The notes under the pieces were generated by a model. The model saw only the letters and a program-made list of their open reading frames with translations. It did not search any database and had not been told where the DNA came from. A stretch of 64,000 bases of DNA from Maratus speciosus (taxonomy: Eukaryota > Arthropoda > Arachnida > Araneae > Salticidae), in NCBI GenBank assembly GCA_963932465.1, contig OZ010787.1, forward strand, positions 17,129,936 through 17,193,935, in the 5' to 3' direction. Shown here piece by piece: positions 53,560 through 64,000 of this stretch (its first letter is position 1; each line of letters starts with the position of its first letter). The position numbers and the translations under genes are program-made.

Positions 53560-54589
53560 TGCTAATTGAGTTCTATCTAATCCTAAAATTTCAGTCTCCA
53601 ACTTGATGAGCTGATGGTCTGTGCAATTGCCACCCGTCGAGCAAATCCCTTCCTGTGAAATCGTGTATCACTCTTTAGGAATCTGTGGACAGGCACAAAA
53701 ACATCCTGTCAGTGATTTTATACCTAGATTGTGTATAAAAAACCTTTTTTAATTCATCATTCTGAATTTGGAGTTTTTTGTAACAAATACAGCTGTGTTT
53801 TTTTTTTTTTCTACAATTGTTTGAGAAAGACTTTGTTTTTATTTTCTCTGAAAACTGCTTGGATTTTTCATTACATTGATATGCAATTCTGATAATGAGT
53901 TTCTTAGAATTCCATTTAAAAGCAATATTTCGAATTTCTTCCAATTTTACCAAAGCTTTCTTTTTCATTATCAGAAGTCAGAGAAAATAAATTTATTTTT
54001 CCCTGCATCTTTATCTTTAGATTAAGTTATAATTTTATTTTCCCCACATTGCTGATACAGATTTTTTTTTTTTTACCTTGTCAGTTGCAAGCTTACAGTC
54101 AAATATCTCCAGAGGTTCTCCATCTTCTTCCTCTACTTCCAAGTTAATAATCAGGAGGAGTTGCCATAATATCCTTTACCAATCTGTGTCCTATATCAGA
54201 ATTTGGTAAATTAGCAGTGCTTTTAGTTTATAGTCTTTATTTGAACTTGCCGATCATGACAGTGTTAAGCTATCATTCGTTGTTGCTAAGAAACTGTTTT
54301 TATTAGTTTATAAATTAGTTTGGTAAATTAGCAGTTTTATGAAGCTAAAATTTTAGCCCGACTCAATTTCTACAAAACATGTCGATATTTTTAAAACAAC
54401 GTTATTCTATATTATTCAAAAACCAGATTTACGCATACTTTTTATTTTCAGATTATATTTGTAATTCATGGAATATAAGGAATAACAATGTTAATGATTA
54501 TTTAGACTACATTGATGACTACATCGAAGAGGCATTTTAATCAAAGCAAAAGTCAGTTCCTACCCACAGAAGATTTTTTTTCGCATTCA
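53560..54589. other. No gene; coding-like relic matching an inverted copy at 58.0 kb
   Basis: At about 54225-54290 the + strand reads FELADHDSVKLSFVVAKKLF. The minus strand at about 57970-58055 reads the related LELADQDNVKLSFIDAHKMF. The family is not recognised. The rest is AT-rich with T runs. Confidence 0.4.
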
Positions 54590-54969
54590 CAGACCTGCCA
54601 ACTGCTACGAAAAAATCGTAGTTGCTACGATTTGGACCTATAAACTACGATGCTACGAAAATCGGCCTTAAACTACGATTTTTTGCAAAAAACACAAACG
54701 CATTTTTTGTTTCTCGTTGCGATTTTTATCCCGCGCAGCATATTTTTCAGACGTGATTCTGCTCCAAAGGAGCAGAGCTCCTTTGGAGCTTTCATATTCC
54801 TTATTTTAAAAAAGCCTCTTATATTATTCAAACACACGAAGCTCAATTTAGTGGAAACCGAATATAGGAGATTCAATACTAATTTTTATCAATACTAAAT
54901 CATTATGAATGAGAATTTCGCGAAATTAGTCAACTTTATCCAAGCTGCTTTTATTTAAAGTAACTTATA

Positions 54970-56760
54970 TTTGGCGGCCACATTCGGCGATTTCTTAAAG
55001 TGCCGGCCATTTTAAGACAACATGGTGGATGAGGCTAACCAGTGGACTTGGTCGAGACCTTAGTAATTGCTGTGCACATGCTCACTCACATCGGATCTAT
55101 TCATATATACGAGTGCTGTCGCAGGCATAAAATCAGATTTTTCAAAATGTCACCCACATTAGATATTGAAATTGCTATATCTGAGCCATTTTTTAAGGTA
55201 AAGACAAACAAAAAATGCTCTTGAATCCTTATACCAAGGTCAAATACTTAAGAAAGAAACCTTTTTCAATTTCTAATTTTTTTGCACCTCACTTTAAATA
55301 TAATTTTTTTTTTTAATTCAATGGCCGCCATTTTGAAACAAGATGGCTGATGAAGCTGGCCAGCGAACTTTGTCGAGATATTGATGTATACTATCCACAT
55401 GCCTTCTTACAGTGTAATAGGCGAATACGTGTGTTATTGCGTGACAAATAGAAGATCGTTTCAAAATGTTAGCCATGCTAGAAATTCAAAGTGCTATAAT
55501 TCAACCTTTTTTTAAGATATAAACAAAAGAACAAATTTTCAGAAACAAAAACTGCTCCGGAATCTTTGTATCAAGGCCAAACACATAAAAAAAATCTTTT
55601 CATTTTCCAATTTTTTAATACCTCATTTTAAATTTTAAATTTATTAATTTTTAATGGCAACCCTTTTGAAACAAGGTGGCGAATGAAGCTGGTCAACGAA
55701 CTCGGTCGAGACATTGGTATGTATTATGTACAGACCAAGTTACATCCAAATCGGTTCATAAATACGCCTGTTATCGCGTGACAAAAATCAGGTCGTTTTA
55801 AAATGTCAGCCACAATAGAAATTCAAAATGCTATAACTCAGCCATTTTTTAGATATAGACGAAACAAAAACTGTTCCGGAATCTTTGTATTAAGGTCAAA
55901 CACATACGAAAAAAATCTTTTTCATTTTCCAATTTTTTGGTATCTCATTTTAAATTTTAAATTCTTTTAAATGGCCGCCATTTTGAAACATGATGGCGGA
56001 AACAAGTTGGACAACGAACTCGGTTGAGATATTTGTATGTACTATGTACACACCAATGTACATCAAAATCAGTTCATAAATACGCCCGTTAATACGTGAC
56101 AAATATCAGGACATTTCAAAATGTCAGCCACGCTAGAAATTCAAAATGCTATAACTCAGCCATTTTTTAAGATATAGACGAAACAAAAACTGTTCCCAAA
56201 TCTTTGTATAAAGATCAAATACATAAGAAAAAAATATTTTTTAAATTTTCAATTTTTTGGTACCACATTTCAAATTTAAATTTTTCTTAAAAATTTAAAT
56301 GGCCGCCATTTTTAAACAGGATGGCGGATGAAGCTGGCCGACGAACTCTGTCGAGACATTGGTATGTACTATGTATAAACGAAGTTACATGCAAATCAGT
56401 TCATAAATACGCCTTTTATCGCGTGACAAATTTCAGAACGTTTCAAAATGTCAGCCACGCTAGAAATTCAAAATGCTATAACTCAGCCATTTTTTAAGAT
56501 ACAGACGAAACAAAAACTGCTCCAGAATCTTTGTATAAATATCAAATACATAAGAAAAAAATATTTTTCCATTTTCAATTTTTTGGTACCACATTTCAAA
56601 TTTTAAATTTTTTAAAAAATTTTAAATGGCCGCCATTTTAAAACAAAATGGCGGATGAAGCTCGCCAACGAACTCGGTCGAGACATTGGTATGTACTATG
56701 TACACACCGAATTACATCCAAATCGGTTCACAAATACGAGAGTTATAGTGTGACAAAGGT
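54970..56760. repeat. Tandem array of about 327-bp monomers
   Basis: Six units start with ATGGCCGCCATTTTGAAACA-type sequence, followed by GATGGCGGATGAAGC. Starts are near 54970-54995 (divergent), 55321, 55651, 55972, 56299 and 56626, with spacing 321-330 bp. Each contains GAAATTCAAAATGCTATAAC and AAACAAAAACTGTTCCGGAA and ends in a T-rich segment. The units become more alike from left to right, so the right end probably arose by the latest amplification. Confidence 0.92.
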
Positions 56761-56761
56761 C

Positions 56762-56826
56762 AGATATATATATATATATATATGGATATATATATATATA
56801 TATATGTGGATATATATATATATATG
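56762..56826. repeat. TA microsatellite with GGATATA interruptions
   Basis: Three (TA)n runs are separated by TGGATA and TGTGGATA. The array starts within the last 327-bp monomer. Confidence 0.9.
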
Positions 56827-57159
56827 GCAATTTTGAACGAAGGGTGGTTTCGGGGTCTGGGGGTCATGATCGATGAAAATATACCAAAATTTTTTGAAAT
56901 CGCTTTCCTCCGAACGGCTGCAATAGGTAGTTTTTTGTTATGAAAGCTACCTAAAACGCTTCGAAACGAGAAAAAACTCGTATAAAAATTTTCAGAGGAA
57001 GAAATTTACTGTATTGAGTTCAAAGCTTGAAACCTTATTCCTGTCACGAATGTCACAAGATGGCTGCGAAACACGAAAACCAACCAACCAACCTCCAGAT
57101 TAATTTTAATTTTGCGTGCTACGATTTCTCATTTTCAAATGTTGGCAGGTCTGCATTCA

Positions 57160-58412
57160 GTGAGACAAGAAAATTGTTTATTAATAGATGTTACTCTGAA
57201 AATACAGCATTAATTTGCAGAAATACTGTTTATAATTAAGTGAATTAAATCAAGCAATCCGCTAGAAGCAACTTCAAATAATCAATGATTAGGCATTGTT
57301 TTCCAACAAGACTGCTAGACCACATGTATCTAGCCCACTTCAGACACACTGTTATAATTGAGATGAAATGTTTCAATCCAAGAACCATTCTCCAAAACTT
57401 GCATCGTAGAATGACCGTTTATTTAGATCACTTCAAAACATTTTGAGGATAAGATATTTTATTTTTTGGAAGATTTGAGAAAATACATAGATTCTTTAGC
57501 CAGATGAGCGCTAATTATGTAACTGCTAGGAATTGAAATTTTCACGAAATACATTTTCTTTAATTTCCATCAACAATATGCGACAAACTTTTGCATCAGT
57601 CCCAAAAATCGGAATTTAGAAATGGATTCTTCTCTGGTCTTTTTATATAAATTTTAATAACACTCCATCTTTACTTTCAATTTACGTTGGTATCCTGTTA
57701 AAGATTGCGTTACTTAAAGTTTTTATTTCATGTTGTATTTGTAATGGCACATTCTTTCGTTTACTACAATTCATTATTCAATGACACAGTTTTATAAAAT
57801 GAGTAGAGAGGAAATTAAGGCTAACAAAGCAACAGTTAGTAAATTTGTCATTAGCTTTTCAAGAATTATAGGGGAAAGATAATACCGTCATCAACAAGTC
57901 TATCACTGTGAAAGTCTGCATTATTTACGTAGAAAATGTCAGTAGGACATTTTTAACAAACTGATAAAAACATTTTATGGGCATCAATGAATGATAGCTT
58001 AACATTGTCTTGATCGGCAAGTTCAAGTAGAGGCTGCAAAGTAAAACCAGGAACAAGAAATTTCTATCCGAGGAGACCTCTACTTTCAAATTTTTAGACA
58101 ACAAAGACTTAGAAACTGATACAATCAATTATGACTGGTATTCATAGAGGCCTGCTTATAGAAAAAGTTTCAGGCCGAAATGTGCTGGATCAAACCGTAG
58201 CTTCCGACTTCACGAGGATGAAGTAGGCATACTTCTATTACAAATTTTTAAATTTTTTTTTATCCTATTTAATAACTTCAGTTAATTAAGACAATAATAA
58301 CATTTTAAAATAAGTGCTAGAAATTTGCCTGATTTGCCTCTGTTAGATCATCGCTTATAGATCGAATTTGGCAAACTCAAAAGTGGAGGTTCTATTATGA
58401 TTTTATCAGATA
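57160..58412. other. No intact gene; transposase-like relic on minus strand
   Basis: About 58055-57940 on the minus strand reads a short open stretch (LELADQDNVKLSFIDAHKMF and on to YQFVKNVL) with a stop just upstream. It is related to the relic at 54.23-54.29 kb in opposite orientation. The remainder is AT-rich with nothing recognised. Confidence 0.4.
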
Positions 58413-61172
58413 CTAGCAAACCCCGCGGCTTTGCTCGCGTAATATTTGAAATATGCCAAGTAATATTTATATGTCTAATTTTTATTAAAAAGTACTAACT
58501 GAATTTTTATTTTATTAAAAAGTAATGTGTTATTTTATTAAAAGGTACTTATTACTTTTAGGAATAATTCAAAAACATTATTATTTACTATTTACGATAC
58601 TATTTAAATACAATTACTATTGCTATATACAAATACTATATACAATTACTATTTAAAACACGGTTTGACTAAACATCATTATTACACTGCATTAGTCAGA
58701 AATGAGGCTTAAATTAATAAAACTAAATATAACTCAAAAAATGATAATTTCGAAAATATTTTGAAACTTTTATGCTCAATTAATACACTCATTTCAGTAT
58801 TCATTTGAAGTTTTGAATTTTTTAGAAACCATCTTCTTACATCTTAAAATTAACTATCATGTCAAATTCCAAGTCCTACCACCTCTCTCAAGATAAAGGG
58901 CTATATTGAAATAGGAACTGTCACCATTAATTTGCCAAAATTAATTTTGAAATCGGTTTTTTTCCTAATATTCCACAGAAATGTAATTTAGAAAGCTTTT
59001 AAAGGCCTTTTTTAGAACGTTTGTTTTTCCTGTGAACCCCAAGTGGTAGAATCATCGGCATAAAATATAGCCTGTGTAGGATCAGAGACTGTTACCATTG
59101 ATTCGAAACTATTATTACTTTTATAATCGGTTTATAGTCTCTGAAATTGCATAGAAATCGTAATTTAGGACTTTTTTTGAATGCTTTCGCACCTCCCCTT
59201 CCCTTCATCCCTTTTTAATTCGAATTTATTTTCGACAGTCCTTCAAGGGCATTTATATTTTATAAGTAACTACCATGAAATATTTAAAGTTTCTAGCCTT
59301 TTCAGTATCACAGAAATCACAATTTAGAAAGTTTTTAGCTCCTGCAACCCTCTGGTGGTACTGGCACAGACATAAAATATAGCTTATTTTTGAGCAGTTT
59401 CTATCACCAACAATTTGTCATCATTATTTTTTTAATCGGTTTGGTATTTCATAAGTTTGCTTAAAAATTGTAATTTATAATGCTTTTCGCTCACTTCATC
59501 TTTTTAAATTTGGAATTTTCTTTCGACTGTTCTTAGAAATCAGTTGCATCTTGTAAGTAAATACCATGCCATATTTCAATGTGTTAGACCCCTCAGTTGT
59601 GCAAAAAACGCAAATTAGAACATGTTTTGTTTTTGCAACACTCAGATGGTAGTGACAGCAACATAAAATATAACCTATATTATAGCAGGGACTGTCACCA
59701 TTGATTTGTAACCATTACTTTTGAAATAGCTTTGGTATTTCCAGAGATTGAGTAGAAATCGCAATTTACAACGTTTTCAGAACGCTTTCGCGCATTTTCA
59801 CCCCTTTTTAAATTTCCAATTTTTTCGAAACTGTTCTTAAAGATCATTTATATCTAATAAATATGTACCTTGCTTAAACAAAAATTGAAATTTAGAACGC
59901 TTTTTTGCTTCTGCAACGTCTAGGTGATAGTGATACAGACATAAAATAGAGTCTATGTAAGAGCAGAGGCTGTCAGCATCAATTCCCTACCATTACATTT
60001 GAAATCAGTTTGATTCTTCCTGAGATATTGCTGACAAATCGGCATTTAGAACGTTTTTAGAACGCTTTTCACGCATTTTGCTCCTGCATCTCCTCTGGAG
60101 TAGTGGAGACAGATATAAAATATAGCCTATCATGGAGAAAGATCTGTCACCTTCATTTGTACACCATTATATTTGAAATCGCTCAGTACTTCCTGAGATT
60201 GCATAGAAATCGCAATTTAGAAAGTTTTTTACGCTTTTTGCACATTTTGACCCACTTTTAAATTTTGTTTTTTTTAGGAAATGTCCTTAGAGACCATTGA
60301 TGTCTTATAACTTACCATTCCAAATTTCACGATTCTAGGCCCTTCCGTAACGCAAAAACCGCAATTTAGAACATTTTTCTCCTGCATCCCCTTTTGGGTA
60401 GTGGCACCGACATAAAACATAGCCCATGTTGGAGCAAGGGTTGTCACCATGATTTTGACGCCATTATTTTTTAGATCGGTTCGGTATTTCCTTAGATTGT
60501 GTAGAAACCTCCATTTAGAACATTTTTTAGAACACTTTTCACGCATTTTCACAATTTCAAATTTCGAATTGTTTAAGAACTGTTCTTAAAAATCCTTTAT
60601 ATCTAATAAGTAGCTAATATTTCGAATTTCATATTTCTAGGCCCTTCAGTAACGTAAAAATCTCATTTTTAGAACGTTTTTTGCTCCTGCACCCCGTTTG
60701 GGGTAGTGGCACCAACATAAAACATAGCCAATCTTGCAGCAAGGGTTGTCACCATCATTTTGACACCATCATTTTGACACCAATATTTTTTAAATCGGTT
60801 TGGTATTTCCTGAGATTGTGTAAAAACTGCCATTTAGAACGTTTTTCAGAACACTTTTTGTGCATTTTCACCCCTTTTTAAATTTCAAATTGTTTAAGAA
60901 CTGTTCTTAGACATCATTTATATCTTATAAGTAACTAATATTCCAAATTTCATATTTCTAGGCCCTTCAGCAATGCAAAAATCGCATTTTTAGAACGTTT
61001 TTTGCTCCTGCATCCCCTTTGAGGTAGTGGCACTGACATAAAATATAGCCTATGTTCTAAGTTGGACTAACACCATCATTTTGATACCATTACTTTTGAA
61101 ATTGGTTTGGTAGCTCCAGAGATTACCTCTAACAAACAAACAAACTTTACTTCTTTATAATATTAGCATAGA
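58413..61172 (-). mobile_element. Non-autonomous Helitron carrying about 300-bp tandem repeats
   Basis: Read on the minus strand, the element begins TCTATGCTAATATTATAAAG followed by a GTTTGTTTGTTTG run. It ends GCAAAGCCGCGGGGTTTGCTAG, inserted between A and T. The 5'-TC, the palindromic GC-rich segment just before the terminus and the CTAG end are diagnostic of Helitrons, and this family of ends is widespread in insects. It is 2760 bp with no Rep/helicase coding region. Most of it is a tandem array (own entry). Confidence 0.85.
58880..61120. repeat. Tandem array of about 300-bp units inside Helitron
   Basis: A phrase ACATAAAATATAGCCTATGT recurs near 59070, 59370, 59664, 59945, 60117, 60413, 60716 and 61038. 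Each is followed by TGTCACCAT, TTTGAAATCGGTTTGGTATT, AATTTAGAACGTTTTT and TTTTGCTCCTGCA. Spacing is 280-322 bp, apart from one partial unit of about 172 bp. The right-hand units are the most alike. Confidence 0.88.
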
Positions 61173-61439
61173 TATACTTTGCAATAAAATGCTGATTTGG
61201 GTGGACTTTCTGCTGAAAATTCCTTCATGAAAACATTTCATTTATTAACATAATCAAATTAAACCTCGTGAAATTGGTTTCCTTCTTCATCCCCCCCCCC
61301 CCCCCACTTTATCATTTTATGAGTTTCTCCATCTTCACTGTTAGTTTTTTTTTTTTCAAAAGAAGGTAGTGCAGATGGCCCACTGTCTTTAGTAATGTGG
61401 ACTATGGTGATTTCAAGTTAAGTTAGAAAACTTAACCAA
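61173..61439. other. No gene; C run
   Basis: This is the short spacer between the Helitron and the mariner relic, with a C run at 61291-61306 and a T run near 61347. Nothing else is seen. Confidence 0.4.
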
Positions 61440-62013
61440 TCTGCTGATTTTCGTCAACGTCTTATAACGGTGGATGAAACATGAAACCACCATTATTCAC
61501 TAGCAATGAAACAGCAATCTAAACAATGTGAAAGAGCAGCTGAAATTACGCTAAAGAAAGTGAAAACGGTTCCATCTGCTGGAAAAGCCATGGATACGGT
61601 TTTCGGGAATTCACAAAGTGTGGTGACCATAGACCACTGGCAAAAAGGTAGAATCGTCACCGGACAGTGTTATGCATTTCTACGGGACCAATTAAAGAGT
61701 GCTTATTCTGACAAAACGTCCATACCTGAGCAAAAAAAAGTGTTCTTAAAAATATTCGTTAACAATGCCTGTAGTTTTCGCTACGAAAGTCAATGACCTA
61801 CGCTCTGTAGTACTTCCACATGCACCGGATTTTGCTCCCAGCGATTATTTCCTTTTCTCAAGCCTGAAGAAATGGCTCGGTAGTCGGAAATTCACTTCAA
61901 AATATGGGGGTAAAGCAGAGACCACCACTTCATTTCCAAAGTTAGATAAGGCTTATTATACTGAAGATAATAAAAAGTCGGAAACTCATTGGTTTAAATT
62001 TTATAAGTTGTAA
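61440..62013 (+). pseudogene. Mariner transposase, C-terminal two thirds, broken
   Basis: The frame reads FRQRLITVDET, then a TGA (61482-61484) where mariner proteins have Trp, then HHYSLAMKQQSKQ. The block KTVPSAGKAMDTVF and a DHWQKGRIVTGQCYAF segment follow. A frameshift near 61780 leads into LPHAPDFAPSDYFLFSSLKK and WLGSRKF. These are the TVDETW, SAGKVMATVFWD and YSPDLAPSDYFLF landmarks of mariner (DD34D) transposases. The first and last catalytic Asp are present (codon 61473-61475 and in PDFAPSD). The middle DNAPAH motif is degraded. The N-terminal DNA-binding half and terminal repeats were not found. Confidence 0.9.
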
Positions 62014-62529
62014 GGAACTATGTTAAAAAAATGAAATATTGTCAAAATTTTTCTATTTTCTTTATCGGGCTGATAACCTTTCGAAACACACTCGTATCGA
62101 GATCAAATTTTATTTTCCCTCCAAAAAAAAAAAAGGCAGAGTTCATGAAAAATGCGGGTCCTAGTTGTAATTAAAATTCGACCCCCCCCCCCCCCCCCTC
62201 CCATGCTGAGAGCATGACACTATAAAACTTGGTAAGACAGAAACAAACAATAGGTGCGAAATACCTTTTTAGATGGGTTATTTGCATCTTTGCAGATACA
62301 ATTGCCGGGTATTTTTAGGGGAATAATGAGAATTCTGTTTAAACCAGGGTTCCGTTACAGCTACGTATCAGAAAATAAATTTGTTAGCTAGCAGACATTC
62401 ATAAAATGTAATATTTTACCATACAGTCTCTTTATTTTCAGTTTAACATTATTATAGTTAATGGATAAATTTTCGCGTTTCCTTACCGTTACAAAAAATA
62501 TCTTTAGGTTACCTTTGAGAAAACGCACA
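62014..62529. other. No gene; C run
   Basis: The stretch has a C run at 62183-62198 and AT-rich sequence. The right terminus expected for the mariner relic was not recognised. Confidence 0.4.
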
Positions 62530-62767
62530 ACACTGTAAAAAAAAAAGACTAAAATACGGAAATACTACTGGCAATCTAGACACCAGTACTATTTCCATAT
62601 TTTAAAGGAAATATTTTACGGTAAATTACACAATTTTCTGTTTTTTTTTAAATTTAACTTATTTTTTCTGTAATTTAAAGGAAAAAAGTTCCGTTAAAAT
62701 ACGGAAATAGTACTATCGTCTAGATTGCCAGTAGTATTTCCGTAATTTAGTCCTTTTTTTACAGTGT
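62530..62767. mobile_element. MITE with inverted repeats of about 50 bp
   Basis: ACACTGTAAAAAAAAAAGAC followed by TAAAATACGGAAATACTACT and GGCAATCTAGAC at the left is matched by the inverted copy at the right, ending TTTTTACAGTGT. Arms of about 50 bp are nearly perfect. A second, inner copy of ATACGGAAATAGTACT gives the element a nested symmetry. No coding capacity. Confidence 0.85.
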
Positions 62768-62785
62768 AGTAACAGGGAAAAAAAT

Positions 62786-63176
62786 GTAAGCGCTAATGTT
62801 AAGTCTATGGGAGCGTTATTTTCAAATATCTCGCATCCTTTTTAATATTTTAAAATGAAATTTTTTGCATAGGATAGCTGAGAACGATCTACAACCGGGC
62901 TGTTTTTGACTTCTTCGATTTTGGTTAGAGATATTTAAAAAAAAATACTTATACTTTCGAACTGGTGGAATTGGTTCTGAAATTGAAACTATCATAATAA
63001 AAGAAAACTATAACTAAAATCGAAAAAGTAAAACCTAGCCTGGTTGTTGATCGCCCTCAGCTATCCTATGCAAAAAAAAAAAAAAAATCATTCAAAAATA
63101 TTAAAATCAAAGCGAGAAATTTGAAAATAAATGCCCCCATAGACTTTAAAATCAGCATTTTCATTTCTTCCCGTGC
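62786..63176. mobile_element. Long-hairpin element with arms of about 150 bp
   Basis: The left arm (GCGCTAATGTTAAGTCTATG, then TTTTCAAATATCTCGC, then GCATAGGATAGCTGAGAACG) pairs with the right arm (CCCTCAGCTATCCTATGC, GCGAGAAATTTGAAAATAAA, CCCCCATAGACTTTAAAATC). The loop is about 70 bases near 62950-63010. A direct, diverged copy of the right half lies at 63751-63985. Confidence 0.8.
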
Positions 63177-63750
63177 ATGAAGTGGGCTCTTTAAAAAAAA
63201 ATATGTTACACAGGACAAATTTCGCATTTTCTGCGACTTTTAAAGGTATACTGTCCCCATAAAAATGACAAATATTAAAAATAATAAATATTAATTTTTT
63301 TAAAAAAGTTTCGAACAAATTGATCAACACTTTTAAAGTTAACAATCTTTAAAACTTATGAATTCTAAGTTCTTGTTAAAACTTAGTAAATTTAAATTGT
63401 TCAAATTATGAAAAATTAAAATAATAAAGTCATCAATGAATGTTCTTAGGCATGTTTTAACGGCATGAAAAATATGCTAAAAATTAATAAGAAAATGAGT
63501 AATACAGACTTCTACTTTCAACTACAGACTAATCAACTTTCAGGAATTTCTACCAATTAACGGAAGTGTATTTGCATTCTTTTGTACAGCCCTTACATTA
63601 GCAACAAGATTTTATACACGTCACATGTTAAGATAAAATTTACTCCAGTATAAACATGCTTAAAACTACTTAAATCGCACTTCCAGAATTTATCATCCAT
63701 AGGCGTGCATGCATACAATTCTCTGGATAGCCTTGTATATTATTATATTT

Positions 63751-63985
63751 AGTTTTTTCTTTCGGAACCGGTTGGAATCCATTCTGAAATCAAAACTATC
63801 CTAATATTATAAAAAAAACTAAAACCAAAATCGAAAAAGTAAAAACTAGCTTGGTTGTTGATCGTCCTCTGTTATCCAATGCAAAAATGTATTAAAATAA
63901 AGCGAGAAATTTGAAATTAACGCCCCCATAGACTTAAAATTAGCGTTTTTATCTCTTCCTGTGTCTGAAGTGGGCTCTTAAACAA
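63751..63985. repeat. Second copy of the right half of the hairpin element
   Basis: The stretch from GGAACCGGTTGGAATCC through AACTAGCTTGGTTGTTGATC, GCGAGAAATTTGAAATTAAC and CCCCCATAGACTTAAAATTA is about 80-85% identical by eye to 62965-63195 in the same orientation. The left half is missing or diverged. Confidence 0.7.
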
Positions 63986-64000
63986 AGATGTGGACAAATT

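Larger units (their letters stand above)
54590..57153 (+). mobile_element. Transposon with CAGACCTGCCAAC ends and internal 327-bp tandem array
   Basis: CAGACCTGCCAAC (54590) and, inverted, GTTGGCAGGTCTG (to 57153) form a 13-bp terminal inverted repeat. Subterminal CTACGA/TCGTAG phrases occur at both ends. CATTCA lies outside both (54584-54589, 57154-57159), or GCATTCA if the shared G is counted, suggesting a target duplication of 6-8 bp and an hAT-like element. The interior is dominated by the 327-bp array (own entry) and a TA microsatellite at 56762-56826. No transposase is seen. Confidence 0.7.

Overview
The window is AT-rich eukaryotic DNA. It looks like an intron-dominated locus of an arthropod, possibly a spider or other chelicerate. 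The taxonomic call is inference: it rests on long introns, the transposon families (Ty1/copia, hAT, pogo/Tigger, Helitron, mariner, a tRNA-derived SINE) and an insect-style initiator-tRNA primer site in the copia element. The only host gene I can support is a Rab6-type small GTPase on the + strand. Three consecutive internal coding exons are present (7206-7311, 24984-25095, 40336-40429), separated by introns of about 17.7 kb and 15.2 kb. The first exons (P-loop, switch I) and the last exons (C-terminal tail, prenylation motif) were not found, so the gene runs off both ends of the window.

Almost everything else is nested mobile DNA. In intron A an element with short inverted ends (7366-11196) surrounds a pogo/Tigger-type element (8155-10476). 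A tRNA-derived SINE follows (13262-13507). Then comes an hAT-type element (14619-23976, 8-bp target duplication) whose internal 32-bp minisatellite was split by an antisense Ty1/copia retrotransposon (14946-23199, both LTRs, 5-bp target duplication). Intron B carries a reversed hAT fragment, another minisatellite array with perfect palindromes, and a Helitron-type element (33153-38760). That Helitron holds an hAT minisatellite copy, two LTR-like insertions and a Tigger-type element.

Downstream of the third exon are: Tigger-type elements; a Helitron helicase fragment; a degenerate tandem array of about 160 bp cut by a foldback-like element (about 49.71-51.32 kb) whose core is about 1 kb of TTAGGTTAC-like repeats; a pogo-like element with TA duplication (45373-47917) containing another minisatellite; a repeat starting with a GGTTCCGTA motif; a 218-bp near-complete hairpin (53334-53551); an element carrying a 327-bp tandem array (54590-57153); a minus-strand Helitron filled with repeats of about 300 bp (58413-61172); a broken mariner transposase; and several MITEs.

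The most notable theme is that at least four unrelated classes of mobile element in this one window each carry a private tandem-repeat array. A second point is that the first recognised Rab6 exon starts with a sequence that is itself a 5' splice-site consensus, placed directly after its 3' splice site, as in recursive splicing. No intact transposase or polymerase gene was seen: all mobile-element coding regions are broken or partial.
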